In this document: one piece after another, positions 49,201 through 64,000 of the stretch
Layout of the letters: every line of letters begins with the position of its first letter
How positions within the stretch are numbered: position 1 is the stretch's first letter
Assembly (NCBI GenBank): GCA_027574665.1
Contig: CM050648.1
Span: 137,144,175 to 137,208,174 of the forward strand
Direction of reading: 5' to 3'
DNA length: 64,000 nucleotides
Source: Rhynochetos jubatus
Taxonomy: Eukaryota; Chordata; Aves; Eurypygiformes; Rhynochetidae
Notes under the pieces: generated by a model
What the model was told of the DNA's origin: nothing
The model's database searches: none
Seen by the model: the letters and a program-made list of their open reading frames with translations, nothing else
Program-made: the position numbers and the translations under genes

Positions 49201-51190
49201 CAAGCCTATTTTGCTTTTTGTTCCTTCTGCTACAGGCAGAGCTGCATTTCTGTAGCCTGCTCGTAAATACCACCTCCACAAGATTAGTTTTAAGTCACCG
49301 TATTCAAAAAGCACCAGTTACTTCAGCTGGCTCACACAGAATACTCTCAACGCATTTTACCAGGATTATCAACCCCAGTCTGAATGACATCATCCAGGGT
49401 GAAGCCACTGGGCGTGACTCTGTCTCTCAGTTTCTTGTATAAATCCAGGGTTAGAACTTTGGCCATGTGGTTGTTGTGGGTGCTCAGGTCCGGGTACTCC
49501 TCATCAGGAGGCAGCCTCTGATTATTTAGTTGGGCCATTTTGATATTGCTAGAGTAAAAATAAATACTGTAATGTTAACACGTAAACACATCTGCTCCCC
49601 CTTTTTTTCACAGAAGTGCTAGAGAACATGACATCACCAGTTTGGAATAGGAATAGACCAGAACAGGCAGGTAAGTCCAAATGGTTTTTCTCCCCCTGTT
49701 GTGCTCTAATTAGAAGGCATTTGGTTTGGGGTTTTTTTTTTTTTGGTCCGGATTTGAGGTATTTAGCAGAGCAGTTACATAACTGAAGCATCTGGGAACT
49801 GATATCTCCAATCACAGCAAGGAACACGGCTTGATAGAACAAGGCCTTTCTGAACATGCATTTAGGGCCATCTCTCAGCAGCTCAAGAGCCTTGGGTGCC
49901 GTCGTCAAGAAGCACTTCCATTAAGGAGGGAGAACAGATCGTTATGCAGCCCTAACGGTCCCTGGCCATTACCTGGGTTGTCAACCCCAGTCTGGATGAC
50001 ATCATCCAGCGTAAATCCACTGGAAGTCTGTTTATCCCTCAACTTCTTGTACAGGTCCAGGGTCAGCACCTTGGCCATGTGATTGTTGTGAACGCTCAGG
50101 TCGGGGAACTCGTCATCAGCAGAGTACTTCATCTTCAGGAGGTTGTGGCTGTTTGAGAAGGGCATGTCTGACCCTACCGCAGTCACTAGGGGAGAAAGAG
50201 GGGAGGCCTATCACGGGGGGCTTGGCAGGATCCGAACCACCCGGGGTGGGAAGCCAGGCACCCAGGCAAGGTCACCTTGGCTGCAGTTCCACCCGTGCCT
50301 TTTACACCTTTGTTGCAACACCTCCTTCCGCAAGAGCCAGGAAGGAGGAAAGAAAAAGAGTTCTTCACCTCCACCAGCCTTGCCCCGACCTTAAACACCC
50401 GGCTGCAAGGGCAGGGGCTCCCCCGCCCCTCCGGGGTCCCGCCGGGGCGAAGGGACGCGCCCAAGGGCGCACGGAGCGGCCGTGGCAGCGCCGGGCAGAC
50501 CCCCACCGGCGGCTCTAGGGCGGGGGGAGCGTCCGGGCAGCCGCGGGGATGGAGCGGGGGCTCGGGACCCCGGGCCTGACGGCAAGTGAGCAGGAGCAGC
50601 CCCGCGATGCCCTCGGCGGGCGGTCAAACCTCCTCCCGCCGCTGCCGGGCGGCGGGGGGGACCCGCCGCGCCCCGGCCCGGGGAGCGACAGCGCCCGCCG
50701 CCCTCCCCGCCCGCGGAGCCTCGGCTGCTGCCCGGGGTTGGGAGCGGAGGGGTGGGAAGCATCCAACGAGCCATTATACAACAGACGGCTCCCTCGGGGG
50801 ACCTGACTGGGGCGAGCGTATGTAACTACCCTGCTAAATACCGGGTTAATCTGGTTTTAGAGCGGCGGCCGCTCCAACTGGGGACAAGCCCGGTAAGCAC
50901 CTGCGCCGCGCCCCGCTGGAGAGTCGCGCCGCGCCCCCGCCCCGGCTGCGCACCGGCCCGCGCTGCACCCCCCTCAACGCCGCCCCGCTCCCCCTCCTCA
51001 GCCGGAGCGGCTCCATCCCACACCGTGGGGGAAAAGGAAGAAGAAAAAAGTAAAACTATACATTTGCCAAATGTTATTTTAAAGCTGCAGGACCGGCTCG
51101 GCTGCCCCGGGACTTACCGAGGGCTCCGCAGCTAAAGCAAGGACCTCCGCGCCCGCTCCGCACCCCACAGCCGCCCTAGCCGGAGTGGAG
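43206..51190 (-). CDS. CKB: CKB, creatine kinase B-type (complete gene)
   Basis: Cytosolic brain-type creatine kinase reversibly transfers phosphate between ATP and creatine and works as a dimer. Non-coding exon 1 ends at 51118. Coding exons are 2Ba 50165-49973 or 2Bb 49538-49361, then 48874-48720, 47803-47671, 46756-46585, 45045-44922, 44203-44014 and 43429-43251 (TAA). With exon 2Ba the CDS is 1146 bp: exactly 381 residues, the standard CKB length. With 2Bb it is 1131 bp: 376 residues. The reactive cysteine falls at residue 283 (TCPSNLGTG) and the VWINEEDH active-site segment is in exon 6. Exon lengths 155, 133, 172, 124 and 190 match the vertebrate gene. All introns are GT-AG. B-type is indicated by [19 protein letters not shown] and the PAQK end. 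Confidence 0.98.
43251..43429 (-). CDS. CKB: CKB exon 8 (C-terminus, stop)
   Basis: Encodes [20 protein letters not shown] through to the stop after [10 protein letters not shown]. The acceptor is tgctccag; two bases complete the split Gly codon. This part of the C-terminal domain ends with the conserved PAQK tail of B-type creatine kinase. Confidence 0.98.
43430..44013 (-). other. CKB: CKB intron 7
   Basis: 584-bp intron from gtgaga to ctccag; nothing further recognised. Confidence 0.95.
44014..44203 (-). CDS. CKB: CKB exon 7 (active-site cysteine)
   Basis: 190 bp encoding residues 260-322, from [17 protein letters not shown] to RLQKRGTG. It includes [15 protein letters not shown] with Cys283, the reactive cysteine of the family. 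The acceptor is atttatag and the donor gtgaga; phase 0 in, phase 1 out. Confidence 0.98.
44204..44921 (-). other. CKB: CKB intron 6
   Basis: 718-bp intron with donor gtaaat; no element recognised. Confidence 0.95.
44922..45045 (-). CDS. CKB: CKB exon 6
   Basis: 124 bp encoding residues 218-259: [18 protein letters not shown], then [14 protein letters not shown] and TRFCTGLTQ. It contains the NEED-type segment (NEEDH), whose acidic residues bind the guanidino substrate. The acceptor ctcgtag and donor gtaaat fit. The first base completes the split Trp codon. Confidence 0.98.
45046..46584 (-). other. CKB: CKB intron 5
   Basis: 1.5-kb intron, the longest of the gene. A T-run at about 46530-46544 is visible on the plus strand. 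No gene or repeat recognised. Confidence 0.9.
46585..46756 (-). CDS. CKB: CKB exon 5
   Basis: 172 bp encoding residues 161-217, including [19 protein letters not shown], then [19 protein letters not shown] and [10 protein letters not shown]. The acceptor is tcttccag and the donor gtgagt. It ends with TG of the split Trp codon. Confidence 0.98.
46757..47670 (-). other. CKB: CKB intron 4
   Basis: 914-bp intron with donor gtaaag; no element recognised. Confidence 0.93.
47671..47803 (-). CDS. CKB: CKB exon 4
   Basis: 133 bp encoding residues 117-160: [20 protein letters not shown], then [19 protein letters not shown] and [14 protein letters not shown] contains arginines that bind the nucleotide phosphates in this family. 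The acceptor is atcttgtag and the donor gtaaag. Confidence 0.98.
47804..48719 (-). other. CKB: CKB intron 3
   Basis: 916-bp intron with donor gtataa; no element recognised. Confidence 0.93.
48720..48874 (-). CDS. CKB: CKB exon 3 (common acceptor for both exon 2 variants)
   Basis: 155 bp encoding residues 65-116 of the Ba form: [20 protein letters not shown], then [17 protein letters not shown] and NADNLQ. The first two bases (GC) complete a Gly codon begun by the last base of either exon 2, so both N-termini read into the same frame. The acceptor is ccactccag and the donor gtataa. Confidence 0.98.
48875..49360 (-). other. CKB: CKB intron between exons 2Bb and 3
   Basis: 486-bp intron with donor gtaaaa; no element recognised. 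Confidence 0.93.
49361..49548 (-). CDS. CKB: CKB alternative exon 2, Bb-type N-terminus
   Basis: The exon runs from the acceptor ttttactctag to the donor gtaaaa. The ATG is at 49538-49536 in a strong context (A at -3, G at +4), ten bases after the acceptor. It encodes [20 protein letters not shown], then [19 protein letters not shown] and [17 protein letters not shown], 59 codons plus one base. From HNNHMAK onward it is nearly identical to the Ba exon 424 bp upstream, so the two are tandem duplicates. The N-terminus is five residues shorter and differs strongly. It corresponds to the Bb-CK isoform reported for chicken. Confidence 0.95.
49549..49972 (-). other. CKB: CKB spacer between the two alternative exons 2
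   Basis: 424-bp intron with a plus-strand T-run near 49731-49744. The T-run would be an A-run in the pre-mRNA. A pyrimidine-poor but acceptable acceptor precedes exon 2Bb. Confidence 0.93.
49973..50185 (-). CDS. CKB: CKB alternative exon 2, Ba-type (canonical) N-terminus
   Basis: The acceptor is ctcccctag at 50186, followed by 20 untranslated bases and ATG at 50165-50163. It encodes [20 protein letters not shown], then [20 protein letters not shown], ending VDNPG, 64 codons plus one base; the donor is gtaatg. MPFSNSHN is the standard start of vertebrate CKB, so this ATG is chosen and not an in-frame GTG upstream. It encodes the start of the N-terminal phosphagen-kinase domain. Confidence 0.97.
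50186..51117 (-). other. CKB: CKB intron 1, largely within the CpG island
   Basis: 932-bp first intron starting with donor gtaagt at 51117. From about 50400 upward it is very GC-rich and CpG-dense, and it contains a GCGGCCGC site near 50865. Long open frames on both strands here reflect composition only. Confidence 0.9.
51118..51190 (-). other. CKB: CKB exon 1, non-coding (start estimated)
   Basis: Transcription should begin about 25-30 bases after the proximal TATA box (51222-51213), near 51190. The exon ends at 51118 with donor gtaagt. It has no ATG, so translation starts in whichever exon 2 is used. The 5' end is an inference from TATA spacing. Confidence 0.8.
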
Positions 51191-51212
51191 CCCCGCCGCT
51201 ACCGCCGCCCTT

Positions 51213-51299
51213 CTTTTATATAGAACGCGACCTGCCGCCCCATTGGCCGCTATTTATAGCCCATTCATTCCATTGGACCTGGCGTGGGGAGGGGCGGGG
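51213..51299 (-). promoter_or_regulatory. CKB: CKB core promoter: GC box, two CCAAT boxes, two TATA boxes
   Basis: Reading down the minus strand: a GC box (CCCCGCCCC, 51299-51290), CCAAT at 51276-51272, TATAAATA at 51258-51251, CCAAT at 51246-51242, and TATATAAAAG at 51222-51213. The CCAAT/TATA pair therefore occurs twice within 65 bp. The proximal TATA is at the right distance for the inferred start. Duplicated CCAAT and TATA-like motifs are known from mammalian CKB promoters. Confidence 0.9.
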
Positions 51300-54200
51300 C
51301 CAGCGTCCTGCCGCTGGCCGGGCCCAGGCTTGCCGCCATTTTGCTTGGCCTGGGGGAGCTGGGGGGGGGGGCTGGTGGGCATCCCCCCCGCGGCGGAGGG
51401 GCAACGGCGGCCTTGGAGCCTTCATTAAACGCGCACACACGTGCAGAAATCCACCGCCGCGTTCCATCGCCAAGAGCCGTCCTACGCAGGTGGCGGTGCC
51501 GTGGGCCATGGTGGTGCCGGCTTCGCGCCTGGGCTGAGGGCTCCGTAAGGGTGCGATAACCCGCCATCCTAAACACGAGGGCGTTGTGGCGTCGGGACTA
51601 GCGTGCCCTGAGTCGCAGGAGCGAGCGCGTGGCCCGAGCTGGCTTGGCAGCAGCCACCATCACAGCTGTGGATCCCCCGCCGGCGCTGTGGCCCCTGTTC
51701 TTCGGAGCAAGGACCCACCGCTCGGCCTGCGCCTCCAGCTCCCGCCAGGCCCGGGCTCCCTTTAGCGTCCTTTGGAAGGAAGCAGGGTGGTTGTGTAAAG
51801 CTCAGCGCGCCTCCCGCTCCCGTCGTGTGCCAAAAACAAGTCTCAAGTTTTGTTGGCGAGCGGGTTATGTCCCGCTGAAGAATGGAAGGCTGGGGTTCGA
51901 CCCGTCTGCAGCTCACCTGAAATCCGTGAAACCAGTTACTTCCACCTGCCCCTCCGCAGGTCTCTTTCAGCACCACAACCAGTACCCTCACCCCGACAAC
52001 GCGGAGCGCGTGCCCTTCGCAGAACTGCTTGGGATTTACAAAACCCAATGTACGCACGGAGGAAATGGTTAAAAAATGAAAAGCGGCGACTGCTTCAAAC
52101 AAAAATGCGTTGTCTTTGGCTGCCATCCAGATTTCCGAGTTATTCCAGGTCTGACGGGCTGAGATGCTGAGTACACAGATCTCCAGTAGAAGCCAAGGGC
52201 TCGGCATCTGTGCAAGTCTGGTCTCTGATCTCCCGGATCAAAGAACAAATCCTCTCGCTAGGTCTCCTCTGCCTTTTTAACCTCGCAGCCTCTTCCCCTG
52301 CCTTTTCCTAGTTTCATGCGCTGCTCGTGCTTCAGGACGGTGTAAGTTGCAAACGATGCCACCGCGAAGCAAGGGTAAGTGAATGCAAGTGTGAAGTTGT
52401 GCCTGGAGTCCTCAAAATAAGTGTAATACCGTTGATGACCTCAGCTGCAACACCTCTTTAATCTTTTTTAAAAATCTCTTTGTCCAAGTCACACATAGTT
52501 CTGATTGCGGATTTTTAAAATGCAAACCAGTTATTTTTAAATCTGTGACAATAGAAATTAAACTAAGGGCATTTTCTTACATCACACCACATTTTGGAGG
52601 TGTTTTTCTTCACAAAAAAAGCACCTTAGAGTCGGTACTGAAGGCTCCTTCTGTCTTATTCCAGAATCTGCCGCCACACAAACAGAGAATCGATCAACTG
52701 TTCTGTACTGCAATTGTTCCGTAGGTTCGTGGAGTCAAGGTCACCTCAAGAACCAAAATCCAAGGAGCCATTTCTATGCATTGGACATGCTCTTTCCCTC
52801 CCAGTCTTGCAGAACAGGGAATACCAGTCATTATGGTTGTTGTAAGCGGATGGAATTCTCAACGTGCCATTCATTATAGCACTTCCAACGCAGAAAGACA
52901 CCTCTTCCTCACAAAACCTTTGTCTGAAGACATGGAAAGAGAGTCACGAGTGGAAAACACCCCAAATATATCCAATTTTCGTGTTTAATACAGAACGCAC
53001 CCTCCGCCCCCCTGTGCTCAGCACTATTGGACAAACTCGGAGCACGCAGAAGCGGCTGTTACGTTCCCGGGTTGTATTCAGCCAGCACTGTCAGGTTTGC
53101 TGAAAGCTGTGTGCAAAGTGGATCCTACCTTTGTTACAGCATCCCAGCCCAGCTTCCCCCGTGACTTAATTACAGATGCTGCGCAGTGTGTCAACAGCCT
53201 CTGATCAGCCGTTTTATCTAGCTCATCTGCTGAGGGAATACTTTCTTTGGGTAAGCCTGAACGGCCTGTTAGACCGTGATAAAGGCACCACTACGCACTT
53301 TCCATGCTGGGATGATGTCTTAGTGCGTACTGACTTACACGCTACGTTGCCGTTCTGCAGCTCGAGATGGAAAGGTGAGGGGTCTACTCCAGAGATCTCT
53401 ACGCTGAGCTTTAACAATGAGGAATTAAGGGAAGTTAATCATGGGCCACTCAGCTACCTTCCTAAGAGGCTTAATTATAAATGCTGTGCCGTGTACACCT
53501 GCAAGAGGAGACGGGTGTTAGCTAGCGAACGTGCCTTCTGAAATTACTCGCGTGAACGTAAGGTGAACCTGAAGAATTAGGGGATAAACATCTGGAAAAT
53601 CTAGAGGAATATTTCAAGTTAGGAAATAGCAAGAGAAAGTGGTTTGCTACAAACAACTAAAGTTTCCAATTCCTAACTGAGAGCTAAACAGCACTTGAAA
53701 ATGAAACATAACGCTCATGTACCAGTAGATCAAAGAAATCGGTTATGGCTGCATCTGCTTAACTTTTCAAATGCAACTCCCCATTCACATTTATTGCTTA
53801 AAATATATTTGCCTAGTTATTACCCTTGGTGTATTTTTTCCACACTGCTCAGGCAGTCTGTTGAAAATTACTGATCATTTCCAGTGAGCTGAGTGCCGGT
53901 GGAAACTAGGAGCTGCGGAGTGTCTTGATCCCGCATACAGTCAGGCCCGCAGTGATCTGAACAGCAGTTCATCATGGGAAAGAAAGGACATAAGAACATA
54001 AACAATGACAAATATAACCAATGCCAGAAAAAAAAAAAAAACCCCAAGGTAGGAGCAAATAGAAAGGCACAGCAGAGCCATGATTGCCAGTCAGAAAAAC
54101 AGCTGAGTAGGAGTTCGCCGTTTAAGAAACCTCTGAAGCTGCATACATTATGTTTAGATTAGATGGAGAGTTTCATAACTAAATAACAAAGACTGCTGCA

Positions 54201-54949
54201 ATTATGATATGGGCAGGTCAATAGAATAACAAAATATGTTCTCACTGGAGGTAATGAGCAAAAATCCCCTTACACTTGGCGGAATCACATCCATTGTAGA
54301 AAATCACAAACTCTCATCTAAGCAGCTCGCCGTTACTGTGTTCTTGATTGTGGAAGGATGACTTTTTCTCCACTACAGTGCATTACAGGTTACTGGTGAA
54401 CGCAGCACCATACAAAGCGTTATCTGATTTAGCTGGGAACGTTACCTGCACGTCCAGGGTGATTCACATGCTCTCTGCTCTGCCCATACCACTCCCATGC
54501 CAGGTGGCCTGGACTTGCTGCAAGCTGAAGATGAGGCGATACTCTCCTACTTTGCTCCTCCTGACTACATCCCCCGTACCACCGGGGCACGCCGGGCTCT
54601 CCACATCACTGCAGTCCTAAACACGAGACAGAAGTAGGAGTTCGTACCGTGCTATTTGGGGTTTAGGTAACGATCCCACTGGTTCTGAGCCCACACTGTG
54701 GCTTCTCCTACAGCCTTACGAAAATCCTATGAAGAGCTTGGTCGGCCTTGAGCTGCCTTTCCCCAGGCAGGATGTCCTGGGGGAGGGCGGGCACCTTCCA
54801 GAAAGCTCGGGAGGCAAGGCCCGGGTCCACCGATGGGAAAGTCATGCCCTGGGGAAGGAGCCTCACTCCTGCTAGCAGCAGCCCTCAAGAGTCCCAGACA
54901 CACACTTGGTGGGTGACAAACGTCAGTTCGCACTGGGTTCACTGCTAAC
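51300..54949. other. Divergent intergenic region between CKB and TRMT61A
   Basis: About 3.7 kb between two head-to-head promoters. The first 900 bp are GC-rich and hold a 212-codon minus-strand frame (51569-52207) with no known domain. A possible splice acceptor with a short protein-like frame at 51960-52050 is discussed in the findings. From 52.3 to 54.6 kb the DNA is AT-richer, with an A-run at about 54029-54041, and contains nothing recognised. Confidence 0.7.
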
Positions 54950-55800
54950 AACCCTCATGGTCCCCCACGGCAACCCGCCGGCCAAAGGGACCCCTTCACG
55001 CTTCACCAAGAGGCTGGGTGAACGGCGGCTGCCCCTCCGCGCCCTCACGGCCCCACCGCCGGCCGGGACCGCCGCCCCTCGCCGCGGCCGGGCGAGGGTG
55101 ATCGCCCTCCCTCCTCAGGGACCCAGCAAGGAGCGCTCAGAGGGCGGGAGGCGATGGGGTCGGGCGGCGGGAGCTGGAGCTGACCGCGCCGGTCGCGGGC
55201 GGTGGCGGCTCCCCGGCTGCAGGCAGGGCTGGCGGGGGCGGAGGCGGCGGGAGCGTCAGCAGCCTGCGACCGGGGCGGAAGGAGGCGCTGGCCGGGCACC
55301 GCGTGTGAAGAGAGCCGGGCCGGGCCGGGCCGGGCCTGCTGGCGGGGCTCAGCCCCGGAAGGTAACGGCTCTGGGTATGGGGAGAGCCGGGGGGACGCGA
55401 GGCCCTGGGGAGCGGCGGGGGCTCTGGGGCGAGGACGCTCCCGCTCCCTGCGGAGCCGCCGCCCGGGCCCGTCGCGGGTTAATGCTGCTCTCTCCCCTTC
55501 TCTGCCTGGTCTGCGCTTCAAACCCCCTCAGCAAACACCGAATTAAATCAGTCAACCCTGGACACGGCCCCGGAGCCACCGTTAGGTTCCCGAGGCCGCT
55601 GCGACGAGCTTAGGGGCTCCCAGAGCGTGGAAGCCGCCTTACCGGCCTCAGGAACCCCGCGGGAGCCGGGCTGCGGCCGAGGGGGCACGGGGAGAAGCGG
55701 GAGGCCCTGCGGCCGCGGACAACCCTTCCGTAACGGCTGGCCGGGTAGCGGGTTCACCAGCCTTGGTGTTACCGGGGAGGGCTGCACTGCCCGGTGGTGA
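54950..55800 (+). promoter_or_regulatory. TRMT61A: CpG island, probable TRMT61A promoter and non-coding exon 1
   Basis: Very high G+C and CpG density, no TATA box, and a (GGGCC)n tract at 55314-55336. The best 5' splice donor is gtaacg at 55362 following ccccggaag. Exon 1 would then end at 55361 and be joined to the acceptor at 58046-58047. The transcription start cannot be fixed by eye. The 235-codon frame across it is a GC artefact. Confidence 0.65.
55314..55336 (+). repeat. (GGGCC)n short tandem tract
   Basis: Four and a half GGGCC units inside the CpG island just upstream of the proposed exon 1 donor. Such G-rich pentamers can form quadruplexes. Confidence 0.9.
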
Positions 55801-58047
55801 GACGGTCATGCCTGACGCCTCCTCCTCCTCGGAGCTTCCCCCTGCTGCCGTGTCAAGCAGCCAGGCTTCTCTGAGGGGGAAGAGGCAGCCTCCCAGGCCT
55901 GTGTGGGAGCTGGGCAGGAGAGGGAGAGGTGCGTCTCGGGTCTGGTTGAAAAGAACCCAGAATCACTGTAGTGGTTTAATTTGTGAGGCTGCGAGGGATC
56001 GCCTGGGTCATTGAGTTTAGGCCACCAGCGTCATGGGAAGAGTAAAGCCCATGGAAAAGTCCTAACCGCTTGCCACAAGCCACTGCCTCATCTTCCCTTC
56101 CACTCCTGCTCCACAGGCGTGGCAAAAGTAATGCTGTACCAGGACATCTGCATGCTACCCAGGGGGTAAAGGAGACAGAGGTGGGGCGTGGAAGATGATT
56201 GAAAATGAATGAAAACAGGTGCTTGTACATCACTGTGCTCCTTGCCATAGGGGGAGGCAAAGAAACTACCAAAAGGCCTCGGAAACCCAAGATTTACCCC
56301 ACGTGTATGAATATAAGATGCCAGGTGAGATCTGAGCTCGAGAGACCTGTCACTTGGGCTGTCAGTGTACACGGCTGTGACAATTAGCTGTGGTGAGTAT
56401 AGCGGCTCAGAGGAAGGCAAAGTAACTGGAAGCCAGTTTGTGTAATCAAATGGAGAATAATTCCCTCCATGTTCCTGCAGACATGCTGCAGGAATGTTGC
56501 TTTTGCATATAGGTGTAACTACAGTCTAAATACTGTGAAGGAAATGGATTATGGTTGAGCTCCTTTCAAAACACCTGAAAACTGCGTTGCATTAATAGTA
56601 TCTAGAATGAGAACTACAAGTGTTATTTATGTAGGACTAAGAACATTAATATCATCAGAGGATGCAAGCAATAAAACATGGTTAAACATTTGGACTGGAC
56701 TGGACTTTGTGCGATGTATACATGTATACATGAATTCATGGGGTGCCCTTATTCCTGTTTCACCATATGTCCAGACAGGCTTATTCTGTTTTGGCATCTG
56801 AATACCTTAGGCAATAAGCGTGTCGTAAGCTTTGGAAGTTTTGGCCACAAGCACATCTGTTCATCGGTCTCACTGACTGCAGCAGAAAAATTATAAATCT
56901 GGCTGCTTAACAGCAAATTGAACTACAGTGAGTTTTGGTGAACAGAAACTGACTCAGCAAAACAGAATTTGAGAACGAAAAGTTTTTAATGAAGATGATG
57001 AAGTAGGACCAAGCAGTTGCACATTCAATACCAAAGCACCAGAATCAAATCATTATTTTGAAACTAAAAGTAACATTGCTTTTCGTTCTCTCGTGGAAGA
57101 TGTACCAGAAATCTGACATTCAAAGCTTTCTGTCACAGGCTTTAATTTCTGACTTTGGGATCACCATTACTTCAATAAACAATTCCTTCCACATATCGAT
57201 CAACCTGCAGCTTAGACAGTGAGCTGCCTTATCTGAAAGGCAATGGCAGGTTTCCTTGGAAGCTGCCTTGTCATTTCTAGGTTATATTCTTGAAGACAGT
57301 GAAGTTTAATTCTCTAAACAGCTCTGAGACCATGGGGCTAAAGTGCTGCCTCTGTTCGTGTTAGCTTGCAAATGGTCGTTTACATTTAGTTGCAGCACAT
57401 ACCACTGCCCAGACAATTACTTTGCAGCCCCAATGGCAAATTAAAGTCACAATATTATTTTTTTCCCTTGTAGCTAGTCAAATTTGTGCATGAATTAGTG
57501 CAGATACTACCTTTATCCTATCTCTAAACTTTCATTTGGAAAACTTTCAAGTAAACTTTTGCTAGTGGTCCTAATAACTAGTGATTGATAGCCAGGCAAG
57601 TAACAGTTGTCTTATGTTGTAAATCACCAAGGGGTATGCCAGCAGATGGAAATCAAGGTTACTACTTAACTACATACTCTGAGAGCTTCTGAACTGGAAT
57701 TCAACATTGTGGAAACTGATAGTACCTTGCAAGTTTCTCAGTAGTGTTGTGGAACAGGCTGGGTAAATTACGATGTATTTGCTAAATTTTCCTTAAGATG
57801 TACCATAAAATGGGAAAAATAGCGGTTAGATTCACATCTGTGGGATCTCTCCATTGATTTTTAATTGGATCAAGAGTGCAGCAGTGGGGACGTCGCTGAA
57901 TTTCATGGAATTCTCTTGCTAACATCTTACTTGCACAGTGTGTTCCTGTTCTGTGTTGGGGAAAATGATATTGCTTGGTTTGGTGTCTGTAGTTTCAGCT
58001 CCGTCACAATCTTGCAAAACTCTCTTGACGTACTTCTCCTCTTCTAG
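55362..58047 (+). other. TRMT61A: Probable TRMT61A intron 1
   Basis: 2.7 kb going from GC-rich at the 5' end to AT-rich. It ends with an excellent acceptor (tacttctcctcttctag). No other exon or repeat recognised. The 5' boundary depends on the exon 1 inference. Confidence 0.65.

Positions 58048-64000
<5,953 letters not shown>

Larger units (their letters stand above)
50395..51560. promoter_or_regulatory. CKB: CpG island over CKB 5' end
   Basis: Dense CpG and high G+C extend from intron 1 across the TATA-containing promoter and about 250 bp beyond. This is the typical methylation-free promoter island of a widely expressed gene. Edges were judged by eye. Confidence 0.8.

Noticed and set aside
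51893-51904. GGTTCGACCC, resembling a tRNA B box
   Set aside because: No A box, acceptor stem or anticodon arm at the right distances, and no T terminator directly downstream.
51569-52207. 212-codon minus-strand open frame
   Set aside because: No recognisable domain and low-complexity Gly/Ser/Cys-rich part. Overlapping plus-strand frames of similar length argue for chance.
54906-55613. 235-codon plus-strand open frame
   Set aside because: It runs through a CpG island with Arg/Gly/Ala/Pro-rich composition, has long frames on the opposite strand and no known domain. It is explained by lack of stop codons in GC-rich DNA.

Overview
The window is vertebrate nuclear DNA, most likely from a bird. 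It has GT-AG introns, CpG-island promoters, CR1 LINE 3' ends of the avian type and very few interspersed repeats. It also carries a brain-type creatine kinase gene with two alternative first coding exons, an arrangement described for chicken B-CK. The species cannot be named. The predicted creatine kinase appears to differ from my recollection of the chicken protein at a few positions.

Three protein-coding genes are supported, in the same order and orientation as on human 14q32: MARK3 (+), CKB (-), TRMT61A (+). (1) Positions 1-19159 hold the 3' part of MARK3, a serine/threonine kinase of the PAR-1/MARK family. Six coding exons encode the last 314 residues, from the spacer to the C-terminal KA1 domain; the kinase and UBA exons lie upstream of the window. 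Four consecutive internal exons (55, 86, 9 and 15 codons) are all symmetric phase-2 exons, so each can be skipped without a frameshift. (2) Positions 19160-43200 are intergenic. From about 25 kb to 41 kb this DNA is GC-rich, and most long open frames there look like composition artefacts. It contains two CR1 3' fragments in opposite orientation, a GGAT tetranucleotide array, homopolymer and AT/AC tracts, and a perfect 11-bp-arm hairpin. (3) Positions 43206-51190 (minus strand) hold the complete CKB gene: non-coding exon 1, two alternative exon 2 copies (Ba-type and Bb-type) and exons 3-8. The Ba product assembles to exactly 381 residues with the reactive cysteine at position 283; the Bb product is 376 residues. 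The promoter has tandem CCAAT/TATA modules inside a CpG island. (4) A second CpG island at 54950-55800 is the probable TRMT61A promoter. The first coding exon of TRMT61A, at 58048-58412, encodes residues 1-110 of this tRNA m1A58 methyltransferase catalytic subunit. Its next exon was not found before the window ends.

The genes do not form a functional unit; this is conserved synteny. MARK3 phosphorylates microtubule-associated proteins and signalling scaffolds. CKB buffers ATP through phosphocreatine. TRMT61A, with TRMT6, methylates A58 of tRNAs. The most informative feature is the duplicated CKB exon 2: joining both copies in one transcript produces a stop codon within eight codons, so the sequence itself enforces an either/or choice. 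No RNA gene, CRISPR array or intact mobile element was recognised.
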